DNA of 60,233 bases from Thermoguttaceae bacterium (GTDB lineage Bacteria > Planctomycetota > Planctomycetia > Pirellulales > Thermoguttaceae): positions 1-60,233 of the forward strand of contig JAFSMO010000076.1 in the NCBI GenBank assembly GCA_017447865.1, read 5' to 3'. The first letter of the stretch is position 1. Each line of letters begins with the position of its first letter. A model generated the notes under the pieces. That model was not told the origin of the DNA. It saw nothing but the letters and a program-made list of their open reading frames with translations, and did not search any database. Below, one piece after another: positions 8,991-17,601 of the stretch. The translations under genes and the position numbers were made by a program.

Positions 8991-9665
8991 CTAGTTCAGT
9001 TTCCAGATCTGGTAGTTCAGGATCATGGCGTAAATCGTCCAGATCACCTGCGGCAAAAGCAGGATTCCGGCCAATCGCGAAATCTTGATCGAGCTGAGGA
9101 ACAGGAGCAAAAGCACCGTGAAAACCCACACCAGATCAATGAACGCTCCAAACGGGTTCTGCGTGTAGAAGAACGAGTAGCACCACACGATCTGGAGCAG
9201 AAGCAGGAACGCGAAAAGCATGAAAATCCGCGTGAATCGGGAACAATCCGTCAAACGGCGCGAAATCCAGACGGACGTCCCAAGCAGGAAGTAAAGCACG
9301 AGCCAGACCGGGAGGAAAAGCCAGGAAGGCGGCGAACATTCCGGATGATTCAGGGCCCGGAACCACTCGTAGCCCGCGGGCTGCATGAACAGATTGGCGA
9401 TCCAGCCCGAGGCCATGGCGATCGCGACGAATCCGAACCATGGGAAGGTTTCGCAGCAGCAACTCATGTCGCCGCAGCCGCACGTTTCTTTGCCGTACGT
9501 GCAGCACTCAGAACCGGTACAAGCGTCCGATTCCCGCCGAAATGTGGCGAAGAGTCCGTACCAGAACCCCTTCGGCTTGGCGTTTTCTTCCGGGGACTGC
9601 GGAGCCTGTGTCTGTTCATCCTGAGTTTCCCCGACCTTTTTTTCTTCGTTAAATTCTTCGTTCAT
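8991..9665 (-). CDS. tspO: TspO/MBR family membrane protein with a Cys-rich N-terminal extension
   Basis: A 224-residue TspO/PBR-type protein. The C-terminal 150 residues carry the family signature: a helix, then WFRALNHPECSPPSWLF, PVWLVLYFLLG, and the closing IWTIYAMILNYQIWKLN, giving the expected five helices. TspO proteins bind tetrapyrroles and other lipophilic ligands. Unlike the usual 150-160 residue form, this one has a 70-residue cytosolic-looking extension. Its first half is Glu/Gln-rich, and its second half has eight Cys in 23 residues (C49, C54, C55, C62, C64, C69-C71), which could bind metal or be redox active. It converges on recA. Confidence 0.9.
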   Translation of the reverse strand: MNEEFNEEKKVGETQDEQTQAPQSPEENAKPKGFWYGLFATFRRESDACTGSECCTYGKETCGCGDMSCCCETFPWFGFVAIAMASGWIANLFMQPAGYEWFRALNHPECSPPSWLFLPVWLVLYFLLGTSVWISRRLTDCSRFTRIFMLFAFLLLLQIVWCYSFFYTQNPFGAFIDLVWVFTVLLLLFLSSIKISRLAGILLLPQVIWTIYAMILNYQIWKLN

Positions 9666-9778
9666 ACGATTTTCCTTTCGTAAAAAGTGAGTTGATTGGG
9701 GGGACAGAAACGTCCGTCAAAAGATTATAACCCGACCGTCAAGGAAACAGGGAACAGAATCAGAACTTTCCAGAAAAT

Positions 9779-9816
9779 AAAAAACGCAGGGAATCCTTCA
9801 AGAACCATCCCCTGCG
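9779..9816 (-). terminator. terminator of the 25-residue microprotein gene
   Basis: Read leftward, CGCAGGG (9816-9810) pairs perfectly with CCCTGCG (9791-9785) and is followed by six U. It begins 17 bases after the stop codon of the small ORF. Confidence 0.88.
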
Positions 9817-9833
9817 AGCATCCACGGGTCCAT

Positions 9834-9911
9834 CTAGTGAACCATCAACGACCCAACAAACGTCCAAACCGCCAAAAAAATGACGTTAAATATCAGAAAC
9901 AGAACATCCAT
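9834..9911 (-). CDS. 25-residue membrane microprotein
   Basis: A complete tiny gene. AAAGGAG lies 9 bases before ATG (9911), the frame of 25 codons ends in TAG (9834-9836), and an intrinsic terminator follows. The product starts MDVLFLIFNVIFLAVW and is almost entirely hydrophobic, a single membrane helix with one Asp near the N-terminus and a His at the C-terminus. Ribosome site, frame and terminator in the right order within 150 bp make a real gene likely. It lies upstream of, and in the same direction as, tspO, about 110 bp beyond its own terminator. The family is unknown; small helices of this kind often stabilise or modulate a larger membrane complex. Confidence 0.7.
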   Translation of the reverse strand: MDVLFLIFNVIFLAVWTFVGSLMVH

Positions 9912-10085
9912 GACACACACTCCTTTACAAACAATTCCCTGATTCGAGAATTACTCACATTCCAATTATTCGTTAACTTCAGAAGGAATTATAATCCTTT
10001 TTTTTCTTTTTTGATAGACCAGAATAAAATAATTTCAGGATTCTTCGGAAAAAAAAACAGAATCATTACAAATGTACTGAAGAAA

Positions 10086-10124
10086 TAAAAAAACGGTACA
10101 CGCCAACACGCGTACCGTTTTTTT
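10086..10124. terminator. bidirectional terminator after rpsA
   Basis: AAACGGTAC (10091-10099) and GTACCGTTT (10112-10120) are perfect complements. An A-run lies on the left and a T-run on the right, so it works on both strands. It sits 12 bp past the S1 stop. The stretch 9912-10085 holds an A/T-rich region with a TATAAT near 9996 read leftward, and I see nothing else there. Confidence 0.92.
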
Positions 10125-10135
10125 CAGCATTAGAA

Positions 10136-11965
10136 TCAGGCAGTTTCGCCTTCGGATTTCTCTTCTTCATCCTGCTTCAGCTGTTCGAAACCAGCGGAGC
10201 CTCCACCACCTTTCAGGTCTTTGGCCGGGGTAGAAGTATGGATCGGCGCAGCGGTCGGAGTGTTATCTTCCGGAACCGGTTCTTCAGCGTCTTCCGCCCA
10301 TTCAACACGTTTGCGGGAAAGACCAATTTTGCGGTCTTCCGTATCAACGCGGAGAATTTTGACCTCAATTTCCTCGCCAACCTTCACGATGTCTTCCGGA
10401 TTCTCGACTTTGTGGTCCGCCAGCTCGGAAATGTGGAGCAGGCCTTCCAGGCCGTCTTCCAGTCCTACGAAAACGCCGAAATTGGTGATCTTCGTAACGG
10501 TACCCTTGACCAGCTGGCCGGGTTCGTACTTGCTCGGAATATCGTGCGCCCACGGATCGTCGGTCATCTGTTTCAGACCCAGCGCGATACGGCGGCGAGC
10601 CTGGTCAACCGACAGAACGCGGCATTCGATCTTCTGGCCTTTTTCGACCATTTCACTCGGATGAGTGATGCGGCGGGTCCAGCTCATGTCGGAAACATGG
10701 AGCAGACCATCAATGCCTTCCTGAATTTCGATGAAGGCGCCGTAGTTGGTCAGGTTGCGGACGGTACCAACGACGGTGCTTCCCGGCGGATACTTGTTCG
10801 CGACGGCTTCCCACGGATTCTCTTTCGTCTGCTTGATGCCCAGCGAAATTTCCTGCTTGTTCTTGTTGATAGAAAGAACGACCACATCGATCTCGTCGCC
10901 GGGGGAGACCAGTTCGCTCGGATGGTTGATGCGCTTGGTCCAGCTCATCTCACTGATGTGAACGAGGCCTTCAACGCCCTCTTCCAGCTTGACGAACGCG
11001 CCGTAGGTCATCACGTTGACCACGGTACCATGAACGACTTTTCCCGGCGGATACTTGGCTTCGACTTCTTCCCACGGGGAGGCCGTCTTCTGCTTCAGAC
11101 CCAGAGCGATCTTCTCCTTCTTGTAATCGACGGAGAGAATAATGACTTCGATCTCCTGGTCGAGAGACAGCATTTCCTGCGGGTGATTGATGCGGCCCCA
11201 GCTCATGTCGGTGATGTGCAGCAGACCATCAATTCCGCCCAGATCGACGAACGCACCGAAATCGGCGAGGTTCTTGACGATACCTTTGCGGATCTGACCG
11301 GGTTTGAGCTGCTGGAGGAGTTCCTGCTTCTGGGTTTCACGCTCTTTCTCGATGAGGTAACGGCGGCTGACGACGATGTTGCGGCGCGGTTCGTCAATTT
11401 TCAGCACGGAGCACTGAATTTCACGTCCAATGTATTCGCCAATGTCGGCCGGACGGCGAATGTCCACCTGACTGGCCGGGAGAAAAACGTTCACGCCGAT
11501 ATCGACGAGCAAACCACCCTTGATTTTGCGGATGACGGTCCCTTTGACCACATCGCCTTCGTGTACGGATTCCATGACTTTTTTCCAGGCTTCGATTTTC
11601 TCAGCTTTGCGTTTGCTGAGCATGATCATGCCTTTGGATTCATCCATCTGGGGCATTCCGCCTGCGTTACTTCCGTCTTCGACTTCTTCGATCAGAACGC
11701 GAATTTTGTCGCCCGGCTTGGGAAGTTCTTCACCTTCTTCCCATTCGTTGCGGTTGACAAGACCTTCGCTTTTGAAGCCGACGTCCACGATCACGTAGTC
11801 GCCTTCAACGCGAACGACCGTGCCTTCGACGATCTGGTTGACGGTCAGATTGCTGCCGCCCCAGTCAATGTCTTCCATTTTTTGATCACCGAAAGAAGAA
11901 TTGATCTGGTCGTCCCAGCCGCCTTCATTCTGATCCAGTCCAAGAACTAAGTTACGATTAACCAT
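10136..11965 (-). CDS. rpsA: 30S ribosomal protein S1
   Basis: RNA-binding ribosomal protein that recruits mRNA to the 30S subunit. Six S1/OB-fold motifs follow one another: around 45-110, 130-200 (degenerate, as usual for motif 2), and four well-conserved ones ending GAFVDLGGIDGLLHITDMSW, GAFVKLEEGVEGLVHISEMSW-type, and so on. An Asp/Glu and Thr/Pro-rich tail of about 60 residues closes it. The chosen start at 11965 gives 609 residues and has AGAGG 9 bases before it. An upstream in-frame extension of 27 codons lacks a ribosome site and looks like leader. It is monocistronic, with a terminator on the downstream side. Confidence 0.97.
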   Translation of the reverse strand: MVNRNLVLGLDQNEGGWDDQINSSFGDQKMEDIDWGGSNLTVNQIVEGTVVRVEGDYVIVDVGFKSEGLVNRNEWEEGEELPKPGDKIRVLIEEVEDGSNAGGMPQMDESKGMIMLSKRKAEKIEAWKKVMESVHEGDVVKGTVIRKIKGGLLVDIGVNVFLPASQVDIRRPADIGEYIGREIQCSVLKIDEPRRNIVVSRRYLIEKERETQKQELLQQLKPGQIRKGIVKNLADFGAFVDLGGIDGLLHITDMSWGRINHPQEMLSLDQEIEVIILSVDYKKEKIALGLKQKTASPWEEVEAKYPPGKVVHGTVVNVMTYGAFVKLEEGVEGLVHISEMSWTKRINHPSELVSPGDEIDVVVLSINKNKQEISLGIKQTKENPWEAVANKYPPGSTVVGTVRNLTNYGAFIEIQEGIDGLLHVSDMSWTRRITHPSEMVEKGQKIECRVLSVDQARRRIALGLKQMTDDPWAHDIPSKYEPGQLVKGTVTKITNFGVFVGLEDGLEGLLHISELADHKVENPEDIVKVGEEIEVKILRVDTEDRKIGLSRKRVEWAEDAEEPVPEDNTPTAAPIHTSTPAKDLKGGGGSAGFEQLKQDEEEKSEGETA

Positions 11966-12177
11966 TAAAAAAAACCTCTGAGAGCTGACTGAATCAGCTC
12001 CGACACAAAAATTTGTTAAAACCCTGATTTTCCGGCCGAACACCATAAATCAGCTAATCGGAAAATCTTTCACGAACAATATTAGCAGATTTTCAAATAA
12101 TTGCAAGGGGTGGGAGGAGAAAAAAGAAAAATTTTTCTAAAGAATTTTGATTAAAAGCACAAATAAATCGTTTGGAG
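11966..12177. other. rpsA upstream region without a gene
   Basis: A/T-rich sequence between the S1 start and the terminator of the next leftward operon. It must hold the rpsA promoter. I cannot point to a convincing -35/-10 pair and see no coding frame. Confidence 0.5.
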
Positions 12178-12218
12178 AAAAAATGAGCGGGGGAAAAAAC
12201 GCTTTCCGCCCCGCTCAT
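12178..12218 (-). terminator. terminator of the five-gene leftward run
   Basis: ATGAGCGGGG (12183-12192) and CCCCGCTCAT (12209-12218) form a perfect 10-bp stem. On the minus strand it is followed by six U. It lies 74 bp after the DapA-like stop codon. Confidence 0.88.
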
Positions 12219-12291
12219 CAGAGAATTTCAGAGGAGGCCATTTTTAAAAAGCCCCCTTCCCTCTTTTTCTTTTTTACCGATCCTCGCTGCT

Positions 12292-13416
12292 TTAACCCAA
12301 ATCGGGGCAGAGGATCCCGTCCCGGAAGGCCGGCGTGATGTAGTCCAGGCGCATGTCCAACTCGTCCATTTCGTCCTGGCTTAGCTTCATTTCGGAAATG
12401 ATCGGTTTTTCCGGGATCGAACCGTTCGGGCCGTAGTTGCGGGAAAGCCGGTTTTGGAACACGCCGCGTTTCTGCCAGCAGTAAAGATGGAAGCCGCGCA
12501 GCTCGGCGCACGGGATCGTCTCTTTGAGGTTCAGCATGAAGACGAGCTTGCTGTACATGTCGCTGGCGGTCATGTAGTCACCGGAATCGTACGCACGCCA
12601 CAGTTTGCCGAGCAGATCGGCGTACACGGCCCGCTCGGTGACGAGGCCTTCGATCCCGATGCGGCAGTTATGCAGCCAGGTGAAACCGCCCCAGGCGCTC
12701 ATGACGCGCTTGATTTTCGGTTTGGCGGCGACCAGTTCCTTCATGCGGGGCACAAACGGCGCGGTCTCTTCCTTGACGTAGCCGAAATACTCGGATTCCT
12801 CGCCAAGCTGGATCAGGAGCTTCGTGGACGGGCTTTTGCCGGGGCCCGAGGTCTGGATGATGACCGGTCGGTTCACGATTTTCATCAGTTCGTGCCAGTA
12901 CGCGTACAGATCGTCCTCGGTTTTGGCGTCGTTCGGCGGACGGGAGATGATCGCGGCCGGTTCCAGCGACTCGGCATGGCGCGCGTAGTCCAGCATGTCG
13001 GCGGTGTTCCGGCCGTTCACGCCGAGGCAAAGCGCGGATTTGCGCCCTTTCATCGTCTCGGCCAGGACGGTCATTCCTTTGAGTTTTTCTTCTTTGGTAA
13101 GAAGGTCCACCGCGTCGTTCGCCTGCGGCCAGATCATGCCGTGGCACTGGGCCCAATCAACGAATTTTGCCGATCTGGCGAGGGTTTCGTAATCGACGTC
13201 CCCGTTTTCCAGGAACGGCGTGGAAAGGATCGGGAACGGCCCGCGGACGCGCGGGTCGCCGGTGATCACTTTCGCGGAGGCGTCACGAATCGGAAGTTCA
13301 TCTTCTTTGATCTCTTCCTCGGCGTTTTCTTCCGCGGCCAAAACTGCGGATGGGGCCACCGCGAGGCCCATCAAAGTGCCGAGCATGCCACGGCGGTTGA
13401 GTTCCAGTTTTTTCAT
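12292..13416 (-). CDS. Tat-exported DapA/NanA-family aldolase-like protein
   Basis: A 374-residue class I aldolase-type TIM barrel related to dihydrodipicolinate synthase and N-acetylneuraminate lyase. The N-terminus NRRGMLGTLMGLAVAPSAVL is a twin-arginine-type signal ending near AAE, so it is predicted to act outside the cytoplasm. A PFPILSTPF strand opens the barrel. K215 in the YFGYVKEET motif fits the Schiff-base lysine. The usual catalytic Tyr in the YNxP-type segment is replaced by IIQTSGPG (187-193), and the GTTGE loop is MIWPQAND, so its substrate is probably not that of classical DapA. AAAGGAG precedes the start. It is the last gene of a run and follows a secreted propeller protein. 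Confidence 0.85.
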   Translation of the reverse strand: MKKLELNRRGMLGTLMGLAVAPSAVLAAEENAEEEIKEDELPIRDASAKVITGDPRVRGPFPILSTPFLENGDVDYETLARSAKFVDWAQCHGMIWPQANDAVDLLTKEEKLKGMTVLAETMKGRKSALCLGVNGRNTADMLDYARHAESLEPAAIISRPPNDAKTEDDLYAYWHELMKIVNRPVIIQTSGPGKSPSTKLLIQLGEESEYFGYVKEETAPFVPRMKELVAAKPKIKRVMSAWGGFTWLHNCRIGIEGLVTERAVYADLLGKLWRAYDSGDYMTASDMYSKLVFMLNLKETIPCAELRGFHLYCWQKRGVFQNRLSRNYGPNGSIPEKPIISEMKLSQDEMDELDMRLDYITPAFRDGILCPDLG

Positions 13417-13467
13417 GACTGAGGGACTCCTTTTAAAATTTAAATGATTTTGAATGAGTAACTGAAA

Positions 13468-14244
13468 TCAGTCCTCGACGAGTTTTCCATCGCGAAAGAC
13501 GACCGAAACGGCCGTCGCGCTGTTCCTTTTGGTTTCTTCGTCCCGATGGTGGATCGCGCCCATCAGACGCGGCTCGCCCTTTTCCGAGGCGGGAAGCCCG
13601 AACAGACCGACGCTGAAACCACGGTTTTTGGTGGAAACGACGTTGAAATTTTCGTCGGCCTGGATCGTGTTCAGGTCGCTGTAAGTTCCGGCCCAGAAGT
13701 ACCCGCCGGACCACGTGAGCGTCTGCACGCCGTAGGTCGTTTTGCCGTCGAGGTGGAACTCGGCGACTTTCTCAAATTTCGGGGTCATTTTCAGGATGAT
13801 GTTGTACGGCCGCGGATTGTCGGGGTCTTTGCCGACACAGACGTAGAAGAAACCGTCCTTGAACGTGATCCCGTCCACGCCGTCGTAGTCGTATTCCGAA
13901 ATGCTGAACTTCTCGACGAACGAAAGGTCGGAGCAGTTGTAGACGTAGATCCACGAGGTGCGCCCTTTGCTGGGCCAGTTGAGATGCGTACCGACGTAAA
14001 CTTTTCCGTCCACGACGCAGCAGTCGCCGTGATGGGAGGGAACGGGGACTTCCTGGAGTTTTTTGCCGTTCAGGTCGGTCTTGACCAGAACGTTCGTGAA
14101 CGTCCAGAAGATGGACTGGCCGTCCGACGCAAAACCCTGCAGGTGGTACTGGTAATCGCCCTCACACCGGATCTCAGCGGCGGAAAGGGTGGTGACGAAA
14201 AGAGCCAAAACGAGGCTCACGATGATGGGAAGGAAACGTTTCAT
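13468..14244 (-). CDS. secreted beta-propeller-like protein
   Basis: A 258-residue protein. The ATG at 14244 gives a clean Sec signal peptide (MKRFLPIIVSLVLALFVTTL then SAAE). The mature part has repeated short beta-strand units such as FWTFTNVLVKTDLNGK, KVYVGTHLNW, FFYVCVGK and YFWAGTYSDL, the pattern of a six-bladed propeller with about 45 residues per blade. No catalytic motif is obvious. The preferred start lacks a good Shine-Dalgarno; the longer frame upstream has an Arg-rich non-signal N-terminus and overlaps the radical SAM gene. With the next gene, an exported aldolase, it may act on a shared extracytoplasmic substrate (inference). Confidence 0.75.
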   Translation of the reverse strand: MKRFLPIIVSLVLALFVTTLSAAEIRCEGDYQYHLQGFASDGQSIFWTFTNVLVKTDLNGKKLQEVPVPSHHGDCCVVDGKVYVGTHLNWPSKGRTSWIYVYNCSDLSFVEKFSISEYDYDGVDGITFKDGFFYVCVGKDPDNPRPYNIILKMTPKFEKVAEFHLDGKTTYGVQTLTWSGGYFWAGTYSDLNTIQADENFNVVSTKNRGFSVGLFGLPASEKGEPRLMGAIHHRDEETKRNSATAVSVVFRDGKLVED

Positions 14245-14273
14245 GGTGAGTTTGGTGTTAGGAGTTGGTGGGG

Positions 14274-15170
14274 TTAAAAAACTTGAACTTCTACGCCGGT
14301 TTGTTCCGTGATTTTCCCGGCGTATTCGTGAAGGATCTCGGGTTCGAGCGTCTGCGCCTCCGCGCAAATCGGGGGACGGCAGACCGAATGGAGTTGAATG
14401 TAGCGCACCTGGCCGTCGGCGTCGAGGATCTGCCGGACCCGGCCGATGTACGCCGCCAGCTCCGTTTCGCCCGGGGCCTCGCCGTTCATGCGGGAAAAAA
14501 GGGTCTGAAGGATCACCGGGTCACGGCGCGCGAACTGCGTGATCCCGTCCAGAATCGTCTGGAATGGAACGGCGGACCGGTTGATCCGGCGGTAATATTC
14601 CTCCGTGCCGGCGTCGAGTTTCGCCCAGATCTCGCCGTGATTCTCGAGCAAACGCTCAAGCGTCGGAAGCAGTTCCGGCCGTTCGAGGCGCGTCGCGTTG
14701 GTGATCAGCACGATTTTCATTTCCTCGGCCGCTTTCCGGAACGTTTCGTCCGGTCCGGCCTTCATGCAGGTACGACGAATTTCTGCCGCCAGTTCGACGG
14801 TTTGCGGAAAAAGGGGCGAAATCGTCGGCTCGCCGTTCCCACTGAACGCGATGTCGTTCACCCGGCGCTGGTGTTCCGGCACGTCCTGAAAATACGGATG
14901 CGCGAAAATCTCACCGGAAAGCGCGAAATGAACGCACTGTTCCAGTTCCTCGCGGAGTTTTGGGAAATCGACCTTCATCCCCGGGTGGATCTGCTCCGGG
15001 ATCACCTGGCAGTACACGCAGTGGAAATTGCACTCGTTGGCGGGGGAAAGGTTGATCCCGACGGAAATTCCGCCCGCTCGCCGGCTCAGGACCGGGTACG
15101 CGTACTCGTTGTGCTGCCACTCACGCGTGTGGTTTTGGTAAAGGTTCAGTTTGCTGTAATCGGGAAGCAT
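14274..15170 (-). CDS. radical SAM protein, COG0731-like
   Basis: A 298-residue enzyme with the [4Fe-4S] cluster motif C-x3-C-x2-C in ANECNFHCVYCQ near residue 46. The SAM-binding segment FSGNGEPTISP (GGE-like) and a C-terminal CRPP/CAEAQTL segment are also present. Length and motif spacing resemble the COG0731 Fe-S oxidoreductases, relatives of the tRNA wybutosine enzyme TYW1; the exact substrate is unknown. No clear ribosome site precedes the ATG. It lies 40 bp downstream of the kinase gene and 29 bp before the propeller gene, which suggests co-transcription. Confidence 0.88.
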   Translation of the reverse strand: MLPDYSKLNLYQNHTREWQHNEYAYPVLSRRAGGISVGINLSPANECNFHCVYCQVIPEQIHPGMKVDFPKLREELEQCVHFALSGEIFAHPYFQDVPEHQRRVNDIAFSGNGEPTISPLFPQTVELAAEIRRTCMKAGPDETFRKAAEEMKIVLITNATRLERPELLPTLERLLENHGEIWAKLDAGTEEYYRRINRSAVPFQTILDGITQFARRDPVILQTLFSRMNGEAPGETELAAYIGRVRQILDADGQVRYIQLHSVCRPPICAEAQTLEPEILHEYAGKITEQTGVEVQVF

Positions 15171-15210
15171 TTTTTTATTCGGACCGATGTGCCGTCACGA
15201 CCGTTAAATA

Positions 15211-17520
15211 TTAATGGACCAAGCGGTCCCGGTTCAGTATGAATCGGGAGTAGATCAGGTACCACAAAACCTCAATGATGATGAGGAAAACCAGGTACTC
15301 GACGAGCGCCACGTACCAGAAATGGTGTTCCAAATTCCGGAACGTCGAGCCGATCGTTTGCTCATAGGATTTTTGCGAAATGACCAGCCAGTGGGCACCG
15401 GAACCGATTTTCAGGTCCACGTCGGCGCAGGAGGCGAGCCAGCGCTCAGAGTACTGCCCCTTCGCCTGCGGCGCTTCGCTCAGCGGGTCGGTGTAATTCT
15501 CACCGATCTCCAGGGAGTAGGGGATCCGGTCCGCGGTGATCCGGTACTTCTGCCCGAGGAGTTCTTCGGGGAGCGGTTTGCCGTTTTTCGTCAGTTTGTG
15601 GTAAAGCGGATGCTCGAGGATCAATCCCTGCGTTTCCCCGGGGCGCTGGTCAACGAGCGTCGCGAAACTGTTCGGCGTCTCTTTGATGTTGACGAGTCGG
15701 CAGAAATTCACCGCGATGAAAACGAAACCAAGAAACTTCGGCTTTTCCTCCATGCTGTGCACTGGTACGGAAATGGCCACGGCCCACTGCCGGGTCACGG
15801 AATCCCGGTACACGTTGGAAATCGCCGGGCTCCCCACCAGGGAATCCTCGGCTTTCAGCGAGTGATCCTTGCTTACGTACGGGATGAAATCCGCGCCAAT
15901 GTCGCTGATTCCGGGGAACTGCGCGCTGTAGATCCCGTTCAGGTCGCAGAAGTACAAGTAGTCGTACCCCATCCGGAAATTGTTCGGAAGAAGCTTTTCA
16001 AGCAGGTGCTGTACTTCCACCCGTTTCGGGAAGAAAAGGAACTGATTTTGAAGGGTTTTCCGCTCGTCCGCAGGAAGGGACGGATCCCCGAGTTTCCGCG
16101 TGATTTCGAGCCACTCCGGGTCCTCGCTGAGTTTCTGCATCAACTCGCGGAACTGCGGGTTTTCGGCGATTTGCGAGATGATCCGGTGGCGGCGCATGAC
16201 CTCTTCTTCCACGTTTCGCGCCACGGCTTCTGCCGCGAACCGGCCGGAAACGATCGAGGAACGCACGAGCACTTCCTGCGCTTCGTGCAGGGTGCGGGTC
16301 ACTTCCGTGCTCACGCCTAAAAGTCCGCAAATCAGGATCAAAATCGGCATGACGGCGCCCAAAATGTACATCGGGAACGTCGCGCGGTGCTTTTGGCAGA
16401 CCTTCCACGCTTCCATGAGCTCGTTGAGCGACTGGAACCGGTTTTCCGGGTCGGGCTGGAGGCATTTCTCGATGATCTGCGCCATGGGAAGCGACATTCC
16501 GCGCAGCTGGCGCGTATCTTGCGGAACCGGCTGCTCGCAGATCAAACGGCGGTAAGCGTTCAGTCTGGAGGAGAGACGCTTTTTTTCCTGGATCTTTTCG
16601 ACGAAATACGGTGTATAGTACGGCGGATGCCCCATCAGCATCGTGTAGAAAATTGCTCCCAGCGCGTAAACGTCCCAGCGGACGTCCGGTTGGGCCGTGA
16701 TTTGCGCCTGCTCCGGCGGCATGTAAAAGAGCGTCCCCAGCGCGGGGGTCATTTCGCTCGAAAGGCGCGACTGACCAAAGTCGGCGATCCTCGGCTTCCC
16801 GTTCTGGTCGATCAGAATGTTTCCTGGTTTCAGGTCGCAGTGAATGATCCCCTTCTGGTGGGCCCGCTGCATCGCTTCCAAAAGCGCGCCGAAAATTTCC
16901 ACCGAGTCCTCAAGCGTCAGTTTTTTCTCGGAAATGGCCTCGGCGAGCGAGCCGTTTTCCAGGTACTCCATGATGTAGTACGGCACTTCGGCGTTCCAGC
17001 CGACCTCCAGAAGCTGCACCATGTTCTGGTCCGAAAAAAGAAGCGAAAGCTTTTCCACTTCCTGCGCCAGTGAGGTCGAATTCGCGGCCTGGTGCGTGTA
17101 AAACTTGACCGCGACGCGGCGCTTTGTGTTGATCTGGATCGCCGTCCACACTTCCCCGTACGAGCCGTTGCCGAGAAACTTTTCAAACTCGTAGCCGATG
17201 ATCTGGATCGGCGGAGCCGTCGGAGAAATCGTGCGCAAAGACCCTTCCCCGGTAGAACCCGTAACATTCGTCAGGGAATCAACGGTTCCCGGAGGGTTTT
17301 CCCTCGGGGTTTCAAAGGCCACCGTCCGTTCCGCGAGCGAGAAGTCACGCGGTTTCTGGTCTTTTGGCCCGGCCGCTTCTGCATCTGGCCCCGGAAGCTT
17401 CGAAGGGGCTTCATGCGACGCATCGGGACGCTCGACAAGCGTGGGAAGATCCTGCAAATTGCAGGTTTCCGCGGCTTTGGGGGAAGCATTTTGCCCGGTA
17501 TTTGGCTGTTTTTCCGACAT
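15211..17520 (-). CDS. membrane Ser/Thr protein kinase with extracytoplasmic sensor domain
   Basis: A 769-residue receptor kinase of the Hanks type. The first 105 residues are Pro/Glu-rich and disordered. The kinase domain (about 108-375) has the Gly loop LGNGSYGEVW, the VAVKF lysine K139, catalytic D229 in HCDLKPGN, and D247 of DFG. The residue before the catalytic Asp is Cys instead of Arg, so this is a non-RD kinase that may not need activation-loop phosphorylation. A membrane helix at about 384-405 leads to a 330-residue periplasmic region of double-Cache character, and a second helix lies at about 735-757. I chose ATG 17520; a TTG 9 bases upstream is possible. It opens the metabolic run below it. 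Confidence 0.93.
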   Translation of the reverse strand: MSEKQPNTGQNASPKAAETCNLQDLPTLVERPDASHEAPSKLPGPDAEAAGPKDQKPRDFSLAERTVAFETPRENPPGTVDSLTNVTGSTGEGSLRTISPTAPPIQIIGYEFEKFLGNGSYGEVWTAIQINTKRRVAVKFYTHQAANSTSLAQEVEKLSLLFSDQNMVQLLEVGWNAEVPYYIMEYLENGSLAEAISEKKLTLEDSVEIFGALLEAMQRAHQKGIIHCDLKPGNILIDQNGKPRIADFGQSRLSSEMTPALGTLFYMPPEQAQITAQPDVRWDVYALGAIFYTMLMGHPPYYTPYFVEKIQEKKRLSSRLNAYRRLICEQPVPQDTRQLRGMSLPMAQIIEKCLQPDPENRFQSLNELMEAWKVCQKHRATFPMYILGAVMPILILICGLLGVSTEVTRTLHEAQEVLVRSSIVSGRFAAEAVARNVEEEVMRRHRIISQIAENPQFRELMQKLSEDPEWLEITRKLGDPSLPADERKTLQNQFLFFPKRVEVQHLLEKLLPNNFRMGYDYLYFCDLNGIYSAQFPGISDIGADFIPYVSKDHSLKAEDSLVGSPAISNVYRDSVTRQWAVAISVPVHSMEEKPKFLGFVFIAVNFCRLVNIKETPNSFATLVDQRPGETQGLILEHPLYHKLTKNGKPLPEELLGQKYRITADRIPYSLEIGENYTDPLSEAPQAKGQYSERWLASCADVDLKIGSGAHWLVISQKSYEQTIGSTFRNLEHHFWYVALVEYLVFLIIIEVLWYLIYSRFILNRDRLVH

Positions 17521-17601
17521 GGTTTCCAAAAACGAGTGATGAACTGTAATTCTGAGTGACGTTTCCAGCGTCGTTTCAATTGAGGAGTGCGGAGTGTGAG
17601 G

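Noticed and set aside
9696..10088. 130-codon plus-strand frame between tspO and rpsA
   Set aside because: No ribosome site and low-complexity composition; the minus-strand microprotein with its terminator occupies the region.
10238..11950. 570-codon open frame antisense to rpsA
   Set aside because: It mirrors the S1 codons and has no family motif.
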